Part shown: positions 54,203-64,000 of the stretch, one piece after another
How positions within the stretch are numbered: the stretch's first letter is position 1
How the letters are laid out: each line of letters starts with the position of its first letter
NCBI GenBank assembly: GCA_037189645.1
Contig: JBBCIY010000012.1
Coordinates: 1-64,000 of the forward strand
Length of the DNA: 64,000 nucleotides
Source of the DNA: Taishania sp037189645
GTDB lineage: Bacteria > Bacteroidota > Bacteroidia > Flavobacteriales_D > Crocinitomicaceae
Direction of reading: 5' to 3'
Notes under the pieces: model-generated
The model's input: the letters and a program-made list of their open reading frames with translations, nothing else
Database searches by the model: none
Told to the model about the DNA's origin: nothing
Program-made: the position numbers and the translations under genes

Positions 54203-54315
54203 TTTGAATGCTTTTTGGGGTTTTAATTTAAAATAATCAATTGTTTATTAGTTATTTAAAAATTTAATTTATTCGTATCAACACATTGAATACATTACCC
54301 CAATTGATAACATTA

Positions 54316-55014
54316 CTACCTTACTACATCAAGATGTATATCGAGAACATTATTTTTGAAATAATTAATATCTTCATTTAACAAGCTACTATACAAAACC
54401 ATTTTATGTTTACCTATTTGCTTGAAATGAACATCCACGATAACTTCTGACTTAATAGTATCCATTTCATAATTTTTGATTTTTTCATTATCTATTATTA
54501 TGGAATCAATGAAAAAAGTAAATCCATTTTTAGGATTAGCATGAATAAAGATTAATGTGTAATTAGTATCAAGTTTGTAATCTTCATGTTGTGGGTATGC
54601 AATATATCCTGAATACATAATATGACCAACTTCATCAGTTATGTTGCCCAATGAATCCATATATAAGCCAAAGAAAGGCTCATTTCTTAAATTTAATGCA
54701 AAATATTTTGATAAATTTCCATTCTCATAAAAACTATACATATCACCGCACTCATTACCATACCAAAAATTGACTTTATGTTTCAATACACCATTAGGAT
54801 AATACTCATAGCTATATCCATGTAATTTATTGCTATCATTATATTGTTCAATTGCTTTTATGCTACCATCATCATAATATATTGTATCAATCCTAACAAC
54901 AGGTTTTGTTATATTATTCTCTTTTTCATTCTTTGATAAACAAGAAGACAAAAATACTATACAACTAATTATGTGAAAAAAAAGCCTACTGATTACTTGA
55001 TGTTTTTTTTTCAT
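54316..55014 (-). CDS. Lipoprotein with MORN-like repeats, candidate immunity of the RHS toxin
   Basis: The product is 232 aa from the Met at 55014, chosen because 'KKKHQVISRLFF ... CIVFLSSCLS' is a lipoprotein signal with lipobox Cys; an in-frame upstream Met at 55101 would bury it. Residues about 50-130 have MORN-like repeats ('YYDDGSIKAIEQYNDSNKLH', 'YYPNGVLKHKVNFWYGN', 'FYENGNLSKYFALN'). It overlaps the RHS toxin end by 29 bp. Its location in the membrane suggests the toxin acts outside the cytoplasm. Confidence 0.65.
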   Translation of the reverse strand: MKKKHQVISRLFFHIISCIVFLSSCLSKNEKENNITKPVVRIDTIYYDDGSIKAIEQYNDSNKLHGYSYEYYPNGVLKHKVNFWYGNECGDMYSFYENGNLSKYFALNLRNEPFFGLYMDSLGNITDEVGHIMYSGYIAYPQHEDYKLDTNYTLIFIHANPKNGFTFFIDSIIIDNEKIKNYEMDTIKSEVIVDVHFKQIGKHKMVLYSSLLNEDINYFKNNVLDIHLDVVR

Positions 55015-58000
55015 TGCTACTCTTTTTAATGTTTTTTCTTTCAATAACATTACCATGCCAAGGTTCTTTTCTGAACGTTTCTTTGTTTCCTGTTTGTCCA
55101 CAAATAGTACAAGAATCTGTATCAGTTACCCCTCCCTTTATCGTTGTATCAATTTTATCTATTGCTTCTCCTGCTTTATTTCCAGCTTCGACACTTTCCT
55201 TAAGTTTTTCGATTAATTTCCCAACATTTTTCATAGATATATCCTGCCAACTACCGTCGCCTGGTTTATAACCTTTAGATATAGAGGAACGCCCTAATAT
55301 TGCAGTCAAATCATCTATAGAAATATTACCTATTACTTTTTTTGCAAAATCTTTTGCAATAGGACCATCGTTATGTCCCCTAATATCAATTCCAAACGCA
55401 ACATATTGCCCATAGTCAGTCTTTTTGGGAAACCATGTTTCCGTTTTGGTATCTCCAATATGATGAGAACCAAAGTAATCTGTATCTTTTATACCATTCT
55501 CATATAAAATTTCAGTAGCTTTTTTAACAGTTTTTTTCCCATTTTTATCTATAGTGGTAGTTGTTATAGTTGCATAGTCATAATAATAATATTCTGTATG
55601 ATAATCAGCATCGTACCAACTTGCCACATGCTGGAATCTACCATAAGCGATTTTATTAGCAGTAGTTACTTCTATAATAGTTTCACCTGTTTTTTCATTA
55701 TGAATAACATTGATTTGGTATTCAGTGCGTCCGTCTGGATCTTCAAAAATCAAAGGATTATTTAACATCGATTTGTATGGACTTTGTGACGGTTGCTTTC
55801 CTGTCAACGGATCAATAGACAACCATCTTCCTAATCTGCTATCATACATCCTCGCTCCAAAATCATAGCTATTTCCCTTGCCTTTCGCTTCATCGTCCTT
55901 CTCCTTACCATTAAAGCCATACCTATACTCCCCTTCACTGCCATGCCTTCCCGGCATCTGCATACCATACGGATAATAATCCGAATAGCTCTTCACATCA
56001 GCAGTATAACCTACATTAGCCAGCTTTAGATCAAAAATCTTCTTGCCATAACCTCCAATTGAAAAATCAATAATCATCGGCTCTTCAGGGTCTGTATCTG
56101 CCACAGTACGTTTCAATACTCCGTCCAGGTAATAATTGATCATACCACCTTCCCGGGAAATCTTAAAGACACTGCCAACAGCATATGGACTGGTGCTCAG
56201 CTTCACACTATTTAATTCAATAACTCTCGCGATTCCACTATAAGGAATATTCCATGCATAGTTGATCATATTATGGTGCGCGTTCGTATTGGTATAAGAC
56301 AATCCTACCGTAATGGGAGTATTCTCTTCTACCGAAGATCCTCCCAATGTCCACTCCATATAGCCGCCAGGGTAGATCTTTTCTACAGAAGCGCCTCCCG
56401 AAGGACCCCAGCTAGCACCTGTTACCGTTCGGGTTATCACCCCATTCCCGTCCACACTGATTCCAACACGGTCTGTGATCGTCGGTGTCATTTCCTGCAT
56501 ATACAGCTTGCTATCCGAGATAACCTGTAACACATTCCCCAGATGATTGCTCAGCTCATAGCGCTTGTCTCCAGCATCATTGGCAAGTAAGCCCCCATAT
56601 ATGTATCCTCCAAATCCCATCTGCATATTCAGCTGCTCCTGGCCCAGGCGGCTGGAGCCGTAGATATTTCTCTCCCGAAGATACACATTATTTTCCGTAT
56701 TATCAATATGATACACGCTCATTGTATTCCCCTGTGCATCCAGGACGTAATACGTGCTTGTCGTTACCCCTCCTTCTATCACATGCTTTGCGACCCTTTG
56801 TCCCAGTGGATCATAATCAAAACGGATCTTTTTTCCGTCTATGTAGTCGATCTGCTTTACTTTGTTGGTCACCGTCCATTCAATACTGGTGATGTCTTCA
56901 TCCACATCCGCAATCAATTGCCCGATTTCATCGTATTGGTAGTTATTTGAGGTAATGGTATTGTCGATATCTGCATCATTGAACTGGGACACACCGGCCA
57001 GGTCAGTCAACCCTTTTAGCTGGTTGGTTCCGGACGTATAATGATAAACGAAGTGATCCATTTTAACCGAACCGTTGGCGGAGTGCATCGCGTAGCGGAT
57101 CAGTGTATCCAGGTTCCCGTTCGCGTCAAAGCTATAGCTGCCGCTGTACCCTGAAAGCACATGGCTCAGTGAAAGCGTTCGATCATATCCCGTCATCGAT
57201 TTGATACGGTTCAGCTGATCATAGGTGTAATTGGTCTGGTGCGTTCCGATTGCATATTCGTCTTCATCCGAAAGCGCGGTATGCATGCTGCGGATGTTGC
57301 CATTATACAGCCCCGGCCCCAGATTCGGATTTCCGCCCAAGGTGTAATTGAGCATAGCGGTATTGGCAGCCTGGTAATCACCGTTGTAATAGCTCAGGCT
57401 ATATCCGAACACATCACGGCCTGCCTGCGAGTTGAGCGTAAGCGGATTGCCTTCTCCCCCCATCATCGTCTGCTCGCTGATCTCTTCCCCGTTCACGCTC
57501 TTGATCCAACCTTGCAGGGTATAGGCATAATCCAGTGCCTGTACTTTCTTTTCACCAATCTCTGTGCGTGCCAAAAGCCCGTGGTCGTAATAGAAGTACT
57601 TCGCATCTTTCTCCCACACAAAACCGTCTTTGGAGGTTTCGGCAATGGTGATACGGTTGTCATCATCGTAGCTATAACGGTGCATGAACTGGTCCTGTTT
57701 GCCAGGCTGGTAAATAACCTTCAGAACATTGCCGCTTACCAGATCATATTCATAACACATGAGCTTGAGGTGCTGGTTGTTTACATTGGCCGGAATGGCC
57801 TTGTTCACCTGTAGCAGCTGCTGCACATTCCCGTGTACATCGTAATCATAGAAGGAGCCTGTTTTAAACAAGATGTTATCATCCGGTGCGTTGGGGTCGA
57901 GCTCCGGGAAATATAGTACACCCGTAATCCGGTTGCGGGTATTGTCTGCTGAATAGCTTTGTCCAGATAAGCTGGAAAAAGCGGAAGAAACATCTATCGT

Positions 58001-61000
58001 AACGGGAGTCAGTCCTATAAAACGTACAACCTGTACTCCGGTCAGCTCATCGTAAATACTCCTTGTAACTTCTGTCCTGTCGGTTGAAAGGTTGTTAGGG
58101 AAATCCGGAGCATTCACAGCATCGCTTTCAGTTGCACCCTGATAAAGCCTTCCGTCTCCCTGGATGGTATATCCAATCAGTCCCATTTCTCCTGCTTCAA
58201 CAACCCTTCCAAGGCCATCGTAACGGGTATAGCTGAAACGGCCATTTGCCAGCTGCCTGGCATTCTGGCTCATCACCAGCCTTCCCAGCTTGTCGTAGGC
58301 AAAACGACTTTCTCCTCCGTCGGGTGTACGCTGGTACACCAGCTGGTTCAGGGAGTTGTACCGGTAAATAGTGTTATACGTATGCACCGGTGCAATGTAA
58401 TACGATGGGTTTCCCGGGTCCTGCAGCACCGTTTCATCCGGGGAAGTGGTTCGCATTGTGTTGATGGACGCATTGGGAGAACCAGTGATTCCCTGTAGAT
58501 TGGAAGCCACCGCTTCGCTTACTGCAGGCAGGGTTCCCGTATAATTGTATTCAAAACGGCTGACACCTTTCGGCGGCACGGTCTGGATAAGATTGCCCGC
58601 CCGGTCGTAATAATACAGGGTATAGTGGTATTCCTTGTCCTGGTAGGTCGTATTCATCCGCTCGATAACAGAGCTCATTGCACCTTCAATATACGCCCGG
58701 ATAAATTCATTGCGTTTGCTCTCCAGGTAAATGTTCAGCTGGTTGTGCATGTTCACCGTCGCTACGTTATTTTCCAGCTGGTTGCATGGGAAAACGACTG
58801 TTGTATCCGGAAAATCAAGGGGAGGAAGTGGCTGTGGGCAGATTCCGGGGTTTGTAGGCATGTAGGTTGTAGAAACATATTGGTTCCAGGGAATGAATAT
58901 TTCCCAATTGTCATAATCGCTGTATGGAGAATCTTTATAATCGGTTATTGCAGCAATCAGTAAGCTGTTAGAATACCCCAGCTGCGTAAATCCAAACTCC
59001 GTGATCGTCAGGTAAAGCGGATGATTGACATCTGTAATTGAAAACGCGGACAGGTAAGTCAGATAGGCATCTGTGATATACGCCAGCTGTCCTGCACAAA
59101 ACGTAGAATCATCCATCAGGTATTCCTGCAACTCCTGGGATGAGAAGCCGTTGAAAACGCCGTCTACCATATCGTTTTGATACAGTTTGTAAGCATCGGT
59201 ACAGCTGATGGGTTCTTTTGCCTGTGGCAGGCATTCCACACACGGTGGTATGGTAACGCAGGAAAGTATTCCTGTTGCATCAAGCACAGTTCCATTGCTC
59301 AACGTAACCGTAGCTGTAAACATCATATCGGACAAATCCAGCTCTAAGTTGGAAACATGGACGATGACTTCTTCCCGCTTCACACCCGGTCCACACACGT
59401 TGATAACCAGGCAGGGAGCTGTAGGTATCGGTTTGGAATCTACCTGCTTCCAGTGAGTGGAATAAATAATACATTCATCAGAATAGAACTCAAATTCATT
59501 GTAATAACCGGATATTTCCTGTTCTACTCCTTCAAACAGCCAGGTCATTTCCAGCAGCGACTGAGGTTGTAACCCTTCCGGATCCCCCATCTGGAAGAGT
59601 TCATTGAGCAGGTCCTCCACCTGGCCGGAAATGTCTTCTGCCTGCCGTTCTTCACACGGACAGCTGAAATCAATGGGAGTGATCACATCATTCACACGGT
59701 ATGTAAAACCAACACTGGCGGTATGTGTCGCCGGACTGGCTCCCAATGACATGTAGCTGATGTGCAGCAGCTGGGAAGGTCGGTTCAGGTCAACATTGGT
59801 AACCAGCACTGGCCCTGAAAAAATATGGTTGAACGAAAAATTCCGCGATACACCTCCAATGCTTCCTGTGAACTCGCTGGAAGTCCCATTCCACGTGGCG
59901 TTTGTTCCCAGGTAATCGGCAAGGATGGTCTGTGTCAGCAACGGGTTGGAAGAAAGATTGACAGTAGCTGACAACTCTCCTGTGCTCGCCAGGTTCTGAA
60001 GCAGTGCCAGCAATGCCTGCTCAAATTCTTTTTCCTTTCCGCAATCCACAGCATCTGAGTTATCGGAAGCATAGTACGCCTGGCATCCGTTCAGGTCGAT
60101 ACAGCTTTGGATCGTAACGGCGTATTGCTGCGAAGAAGACAGGCTGCTCCCTGCCTGTATGATCACTTTCAGGTTCGTAGAAGATGGCACAGGATAGCTT
60201 TGAGAAATGCTGAAGATATGCCAGGAACTGCCGTAATTGCTCCACGAAAGGCTTCCCAGGTCATTCGTCAACGGAGGAATGGTCAGACATGGAACAGGAG
60301 AAGACTGTCCGTAGTTGAATGTTAACTGAAGCTGGGTTCCGCTGACCGCACCTTGTATGTTCATCAGAGGTCCTGGATATCCGCCTGTAATAGCTTCATA
60401 CAGGTCAGGGACCATTTCGGGAACGGAAGAAGAAGGGGTTGTACCTACCAGTTGGCCATTTACAGCCAACTTGTTCAGCAGGCGCTCCATATCCATTGTC
60501 AGCGGGCACAGACCAGTCTGCTGCCATTGCTCGTAATCGGTCGTTGCCGTTCCTTCTGTGATGATCGTTTCCGCAGGTGCTCCTTCATTGTACAAAGCAC
60601 CAATGCGCGTAATCCGAATCTGTTTACTGTTGAAATATTCCGAACACATGCAGGTTTGATTGTACGGAACGTAAAGCGGAAGGTTGTAAAACCAGTAATA
60701 AATGGGAGGAGGAAATCCTCCCAGCTGCCATAAGTTAACGATCGTAAATACAGACATCGACGGGAAGTAGTTGCTGTGGGAAAATGCCTGGATAGCTCCC
60801 GCCGTAAAACCATCCGGGCCGATACAGCCATTAAAGATTCCGGGACTTTGAGCAAAGCCGTACATGTCCATCAGGAGCTGGTTGATCTGTCCTTTGTAGG
60901 ATAAATAATACGATTTGTAGAGCTGGAATATCTCATTTTTATGATCAACTGAAAGTCCTGTAAATGCCGGATCAATCCAGCTGGAAGGTATTGTATAGCT

Positions 61001-64000
61001 GCACGAAGAAGGGTTGTTTCCGCACAATACCGTAAGGGCGGCAAATTCAAACATCGTCATTCCCGTTTCCTTGTATTCAACGGTCAGCGCTTCCAGCATC
61101 AGGTCATTCTTCCAGCTTACAAGATTGGCATGTACATTACTATGAACAGCATAGGTCTGGTTGAAAAAAGGGTCCAGGCTGTACAATGGTCCTGTCAGCA
61201 AAGAAGGATTCCCCAGGAAATTGATCCCGTAGACATTGTCCTGTGCGGTTTCATACCCATCCAGCGTCTGACGCAAAATGGCGTCAAACTCTTCACTTGA
61301 AAAATACTGGTTGCCGGATGTGGAAGGAACCGGGAATTCTTTTTGGGAGCAGATCTCCGTCATGTACAGATAAAGCTTATACTCCGGGTGGTATTCGATC
61401 AATGCTTCCGCCCAGCTGTTTTCAAAATAAGCCTCGAAATCTTCCCGTTTCAGTTGCCAGGGTTTTACCAGTGCCGGTTCCTGTCCATTATCGGCGAACT
61501 GGTGCTGAAGTGTCCCGGAAGGAGCTCCCCATATCGGGTATCCTGGCATCGGGTAGGCTTGAACATAAGCAATATTTCCATACGCATCCAGGTAGTTTTT
61601 GACTCCTGTTAAAAAAGCAGGATCACGCCACTTGCTGGTGGAAAAGATACTGACAGGATCGCTCGGATCTGTCCCCGCATACTGACCTCCCGGGCTGACA
61701 TCGCGCTTCAGCATGCTCAGATATACGTCACACGAAGTCAGGGGTGTACATGGTTCATAACAGGCATTGTAAATAGCATGATAACGGTTGGTCGCGATCA
61801 CCTCGTCGTATGCATCTCCTTCCAGCAGTGTACTTTCCATCAGGTAGGATTCCAGCGATCCCAATGACGCAGCACATTCTTCACAGGTGGTATTGCAGTC
61901 GAAAGGAACATCTACTTCAAAAATGGTCGTATCCAGCAAGCATGGGTTCTCATCCGGGTTCAGGTAGTGTGCAACATAGCTTTGAAGCGCGGATTCGTTG
62001 ACCTGCAGCCGCTTTTCTATGGTATAGCTGCCCTGGGAAAGGGTAATCGTACGAAGTATACTCTCAAAATCCCCTACAGCCGAACCGATGGACGCTTCTC
62101 CGATAATGTTCGGATAAACCTGTGAGAATTTTTCTTCTCCACAGTCATTCTTTACACTCAGGACAAGATCGTACACATACGGGTAGATCAGCTCCTCTTC
62201 GCATTCCTCATGCCATGCGCTCTCCACCTCGTATGAAAAATTGTATTGCTGCCCGTCAGAAATCACTCCCAGCTGTGTATTGAGCGACAGGCCGTCATTG
62301 TTGGCTCCGAAGCGCCCCGTACTGTACAGGTGGTTATTATCTTCAGGAGTATCTGTTGCTCCCGGGTTCAGCTTGTTCATCAGGTCGTTGTAGATCATCC
62401 TGTGATAAGTGGGATCGGATGCACTCTCCAGTGATTCAAACTCCGTGTTATTGTCTCCCGCCATTGCGGTAGCCACTACACGCCCCTGCATATCCAGGTA
62501 AGAAACGCTCACCTGGCCGTTTGGATCCACCACCATGTTTTTCTTATAATGACTGCTGTAACCTGCTTTGTATCCAAACAGGCGGTTCAGCTCTTCCTGT
62601 GTCGGCTGCAGGTAATAATAATCCGTCTGGTGCCCTGACCCGATCTGAAAATCAGGTCCGACTCCACCCTGGCGCCGGACACGCCCCGTATTATCGGGTG
62701 TGTATTCTACCTGACTGAATGCATATCCATTCGATTCAGGGACATATTGCTGCCAGTCCGTATCTGCTGTATGGGCATTTACAGAATAATATTTTCCCGC
62801 CCCACTGCCAGGTGACAATGGAGATGCAGCTGCTCCTGCGCACGTTACTGAAAGGGAATCCTCCCAGTCAAATTCTTTATGTGTATATGGTGTGTTCCCG
62901 GTATTCTGATTAACGCTGCTGTAATAGCGGATGGACGGTTCATGCTGTGGGAAAGGAAGGATATTGATTGCTCCACGCCCTTCATTATCATAAATTGTCT
63001 CTCCGACGACACTCTGATCTTTACTGTTGATCCTGGTAACTGTCTGGCGACTCCTCAGGCTCCCGTCAAAATACTGGGCAACTTCTTTTTTCTTTCCCTC
63101 TTCTGCATAAGTAGACTGGTACTGCCAGTTCTTTCCTCCCTCATGTTCCTGCGAAATCGTTATTTTATGAGGCCAGTCTGAAACCCATTGCTTGCCGTTT
63201 GTTCCGCTGCTCCATTTTCCGTACTTTTCTTTCGCGGAAGCATCCAGCCAGCGTCCAACAGGTCGTATACGAATAATCAGGTATCCTTTCGAAAAGACAT
63301 TCGGAATACGATGATACTGATCTTTCGTCCGGATGCGCGTACTGTTTTGCATAAGCTCCGTTTCTGTCATAGAAATCGAACCAGGAGGTGATGTAGCAGA
63401 CAGCCCTGTTGCTGAATAGTTGTCAACCCAGGTCCACTCCACATCATAGGATTCAGCTCCATCGATATAGTTCCAGCTGACATATAATTCATCAGTTGAA
63501 GATAGCGTGCTGGTACCTAAAACACTGGAGGCGATCGAGCCGTCTCCGGCATAATCAACCAGATGAACCTGTAGTGATGGTGTGGAAGAAATATCAAGAT
63601 TATAATAACGCTCCGAATAAATCCCTGCTTCCAGGTAGATATAATCAGGAGCAGAAGGAATCACCGTAAATGTGCTGCCTACCTTTTGCCTGAGCTGCGT
63701 AACCTGTATGTCAAACTTATAGGCTCCCGGCATCCTGTAATCCGCAAGGTCGATTTCTGCTGAATGATTCGTTGTATTGAATGACAAAGTGAGAACAGCA
63801 TCTACAAATGGTTGCGCCACCCATGCCGTACCATTGTAACTGTAAGGAGTTATCCGGACTGATGCCTCTATCTCAGCGGCAGAAGTATTGGGAGAGATGT
63901 TGACGCGCTCCTGCACTCCAAGTCGTACATATCCCAGCTGGGAGACACTCACAAAATGAGTATTCGAGGTTGTATACGCATCCAGGTCACCGTCTTCGAT
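54986..64000 (-). CDS. Giant RHS/YD-repeat polymorphic toxin (partial at the 5' end)
   Basis: At least 3,000 aa; the frame is open to the window edge, so the true start lies beyond 64000. Residues 1-300 of the visible part are beta-rich, fibronectin-like ('SWNYIDGAESYDVEWTW'). Much of the middle is a long Cys-containing region found in Bacteroidota RHS proteins. The RHS shell then has YD repeats ('YRYNSLNQLVYQRTPDGGES', 'FAYDKLGRLVMSQ', 'YDQLNRIKSMTGYD') and ends 'GNSYDFGARMYDSRLGRWLS' near 55850. The last 265 aa or so are the exchangeable toxin ('SCTICGQTGNKETF' near the end), family unknown and clearly more AT-rich. RHS shells enclose the toxin; the delivery route is not shown here. Confidence 0.85.
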   Translation of the reverse strand: MEDGDLDAYTTSNTHFVSVSQLGYVRLGVQERVNISPNTSAAEIEASVRITPYSYNGTAWVAQPFVDAVLTLSFNTTNHSAEIDLADYRMPGAYKFDIQVTQLRQKVGSTFTVIPSAPDYIYLEAGIYSERYYNLDISSTPSLQVHLVDYAGDGSIASSVLGTSTLSSTDELYVSWNYIDGAESYDVEWTWVDNYSATGLSATSPPGSISMTETELMQNSTRIRTKDQYHRIPNVFSKGYLIIRIRPVGRWLDASAKEKYGKWSSGTNGKQWVSDWPHKITISQEHEGGKNWQYQSTYAEEGKKKEVAQYFDGSLRSRQTVTRINSKDQSVVGETIYDNEGRGAINILPFPQHEPSIRYYSSVNQNTGNTPYTHKEFDWEDSLSVTCAGAAASPLSPGSGAGKYYSVNAHTADTDWQQYVPESNGYAFSQVEYTPDNTGRVRRQGGVGPDFQIGSGHQTDYYYLQPTQEELNRLFGYKAGYSSHYKKNMVVDPNGQVSVSYLDMQGRVVATAMAGDNNTEFESLESASDPTYHRMIYNDLMNKLNPGATDTPEDNNHLYSTGRFGANNDGLSLNTQLGVISDGQQYNFSYEVESAWHEECEEELIYPYVYDLVLSVKNDCGEEKFSQVYPNIIGEASIGSAVGDFESILRTITLSQGSYTIEKRLQVNESALQSYVAHYLNPDENPCLLDTTIFEVDVPFDCNTTCEECAASLGSLESYLMESTLLEGDAYDEVIATNRYHAIYNACYEPCTPLTSCDVYLSMLKRDVSPGGQYAGTDPSDPVSIFSTSKWRDPAFLTGVKNYLDAYGNIAYVQAYPMPGYPIWGAPSGTLQHQFADNGQEPALVKPWQLKREDFEAYFENSWAEALIEYHPEYKLYLYMTEICSQKEFPVPSTSGNQYFSSEEFDAILRQTLDGYETAQDNVYGINFLGNPSLLTGPLYSLDPFFNQTYAVHSNVHANLVSWKNDLMLEALTVEYKETGMTMFEFAALTVLCGNNPSSCSYTIPSSWIDPAFTGLSVDHKNEIFQLYKSYYLSYKGQINQLLMDMYGFAQSPGIFNGCIGPDGFTAGAIQAFSHSNYFPSMSVFTIVNLWQLGGFPPPIYYWFYNLPLYVPYNQTCMCSEYFNSKQIRITRIGALYNEGAPAETIITEGTATTDYEQWQQTGLCPLTMDMERLLNKLAVNGQLVGTTPSSSVPEMVPDLYEAITGGYPGPLMNIQGAVSGTQLQLTFNYGQSSPVPCLTIPPLTNDLGSLSWSNYGSSWHIFSISQSYPVPSSTNLKVIIQAGSSLSSSQQYAVTIQSCIDLNGCQAYYASDNSDAVDCGKEKEFEQALLALLQNLASTGELSATVNLSSNPLLTQTILADYLGTNATWNGTSSEFTGSIGGVSRNFSFNHIFSGPVLVTNVDLNRPSQLLHISYMSLGASPATHTASVGFTYRVNDVITPIDFSCPCEERQAEDISGQVEDLLNELFQMGDPEGLQPQSLLEMTWLFEGVEQEISGYYNEFEFYSDECIIYSTHWKQVDSKPIPTAPCLVINVCGPGVKREEVIVHVSNLELDLSDMMFTATVTLSNGTVLDATGILSCVTIPPCVECLPQAKEPISCTDAYKLYQNDMVDGVFNGFSSQELQEYLMDDSTFCAGQLAYITDAYLTYLSAFSITDVNHPLYLTITEFGFTQLGYSNSLLIAAITDYKDSPYSDYDNWEIFIPWNQYVSTTYMPTNPGICPQPLPPLDFPDTTVVFPCNQLENNVATVNMHNQLNIYLESKRNEFIRAYIEGAMSSVIERMNTTYQDKEYHYTLYYYDRAGNLIQTVPPKGVSRFEYNYTGTLPAVSEAVASNLQGITGSPNASINTMRTTSPDETVLQDPGNPSYYIAPVHTYNTIYRYNSLNQLVYQRTPDGGESRFAYDKLGRLVMSQNARQLANGRFSYTRYDGLGRVVEAGEMGLIGYTIQGDGRLYQGATESDAVNAPDFPNNLSTDRTEVTRSIYDELTGVQVVRFIGLTPVTIDVSSAFSSLSGQSYSADNTRNRITGVLYFPELDPNAPDDNILFKTGSFYDYDVHGNVQQLLQVNKAIPANVNNQHLKLMCYEYDLVSGNVLKVIYQPGKQDQFMHRYSYDDDNRITIAETSKDGFVWEKDAKYFYYDHGLLARTEIGEKKVQALDYAYTLQGWIKSVNGEEISEQTMMGGEGNPLTLNSQAGRDVFGYSLSYYNGDYQAANTAMLNYTLGGNPNLGPGLYNGNIRSMHTALSDEDEYAIGTHQTNYTYDQLNRIKSMTGYDRTLSLSHVLSGYSGSYSFDANGNLDTLIRYAMHSANGSVKMDHFVYHYTSGTNQLKGLTDLAGVSQFNDADIDNTITSNNYQYDEIGQLIADVDEDITSIEWTVTNKVKQIDYIDGKKIRFDYDPLGQRVAKHVIEGGVTTSTYYVLDAQGNTMSVYHIDNTENNVYLRERNIYGSSRLGQEQLNMQMGFGGYIYGGLLANDAGDKRYELSNHLGNVLQVISDSKLYMQEMTPTITDRVGISVDGNGVITRTVTGASWGPSGGASVEKIYPGGYMEWTLGGSSVEENTPITVGLSYTNTNAHHNMINYAWNIPYSGIARVIELNSVKLSTSPYAVGSVFKISREGGMINYYLDGVLKRTVADTDPEEPMIIDFSIGGYGKKIFDLKLANVGYTADVKSYSDYYPYGMQMPGRHGSEGEYRYGFNGKEKDDEAKGKGNSYDFGARMYDSRLGRWLSIDPLTGKQPSQSPYKSMLNNPLIFEDPDGRTEYQINVIHNEKTGETIIEVTTANKIAYGRFQHVASWYDADYHTEYYYYDYATITTTTIDKNGKKTVKKATEILYENGIKDTDYFGSHHIGDTKTETWFPKKTDYGQYVAFGIDIRGHNDGPIAKDFAKKVIGNISIDDLTAILGRSSISKGYKPGDGSWQDISMKNVGKLIEKLKESVEAGNKAGEAIDKIDTTIKGGVTDTDSCTICGQTGNKETFRKEPWHGNVIERKNIKKSSNEKKTSSNQ

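Noticed and set aside
57239..57814. A 191-codon open frame antisense to the RHS gene
   Set aside because: It lies wholly within the YD-repeat coding region, has no recognisable domain, and long antisense frames are common opposite repetitive GC-richer genes.
163..60000. Search for tRNA, rRNA and riboswitch structures
   Set aside because: No CCA-ended cloverleaf-like segment or known riboswitch core was seen by eye; small RNAs cannot be excluded without covariance-model searches.

Overview
The window looks like part of a Bacteroidota chromosome, probably Flavobacteriia-like. The clues are AT-rich spacers with few Shine-Dalgarno sequences, YD-repeat proteins with the Bacteroidota-style 'GKGNSYDFGAR' end, and secreted proteins and lipoproteins of Bacteroidota type. 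No rRNA, tRNA, CRISPR array or insertion sequence was seen. Almost everything from about 2.8 to 52.1 kb belongs to one extracellular contractile injection system (eCIS, the Afp/PVC/MAC family) and its cargo. The rest is a giant RHS toxin locus that runs off the right edge.

Layout. 0-2.5 kb: ordinary accessory genes (a J-domain/KTSC protein, a two-part unknown gene broken at an A8 tract, a secreted unknown). 2.8-6.4 kb (+): the eCIS tape-measure protein and a helical-repeat unknown, each preceded by the same palindrome GGTATAAATACC. 6.4-12.6 kb (-): polymorphic-toxin array 1, made of a 979-aa SH3/LysM toxin, its immunity gene, and a tail of displaced toxin and immunity cassettes (a toxin with a pentapeptide-repeat immunity protein, an EndoU-type toxin, a DUF4926 remnant, a CdiI_2-type immunity protein). 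Each displaced toxin is headed by a copy of the parent's pretoxin sequence. 13.0-16.5 kb (-): an AAA+ ATPase coupled to a peptidoglycan-binding candidate effector, then lipoprotein genes. 16.7-26.3 kb (-): a second AAA+ ATPase coupled to a 1433-aa DUF4157 (eCIS-core) effector with an HNH nuclease C-terminus and a SUKH-like immunity gene, then polymorphic-toxin array 2, ending in a Sec-exported colicin-D-like toxin and a truncated duplicate of it. 26.9-52.1 kb (+): the structural operon (fibre-like protein, Pvc16/DUF4255, unknown, two sheaths, two tube proteins, DUF5908, LysM hub protein, VgrG-like spike, PAAR tip, gp25, baseplate J, large fibre, two small unknowns, Afp12-like baseplate protein, 1118-aa unknown), closed by a strong hairpin. 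52.6-64 kb (-): a giant RHS protein with its own C-terminal toxin, a lipoprotein immunity candidate, and one orphan RHS C-terminus with a second lipoprotein.

How the parts may work together. The structural operon and both ATPase-effector units, plus the 979-aa toxin gene, share an upstream element: two direct repeats of about TTTYGTGTC exactly 20 bp apart. This suggests one regulator switches on particle and cargo together (inference). The effectors are built like antibacterial polymorphic toxins, with exchangeable C-termini, paired immunity genes and silent donor cassettes bearing near-identical recombination arms (73/73 and 97/100 bp). That is unexpected for a particle class best known for eukaryotic targets. 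Two separate AAA+ ATPases, each overlapping its own cargo gene by one base (TGATG), suggest cargo-dedicated loaders. Together this could be an eCIS whose payload is renewed by cassette exchange.

Limits. No database search was possible, so family calls rest on motifs read by eye. Several genes are split by single-base shifts in A-tracts, which could be real or sequencing error.
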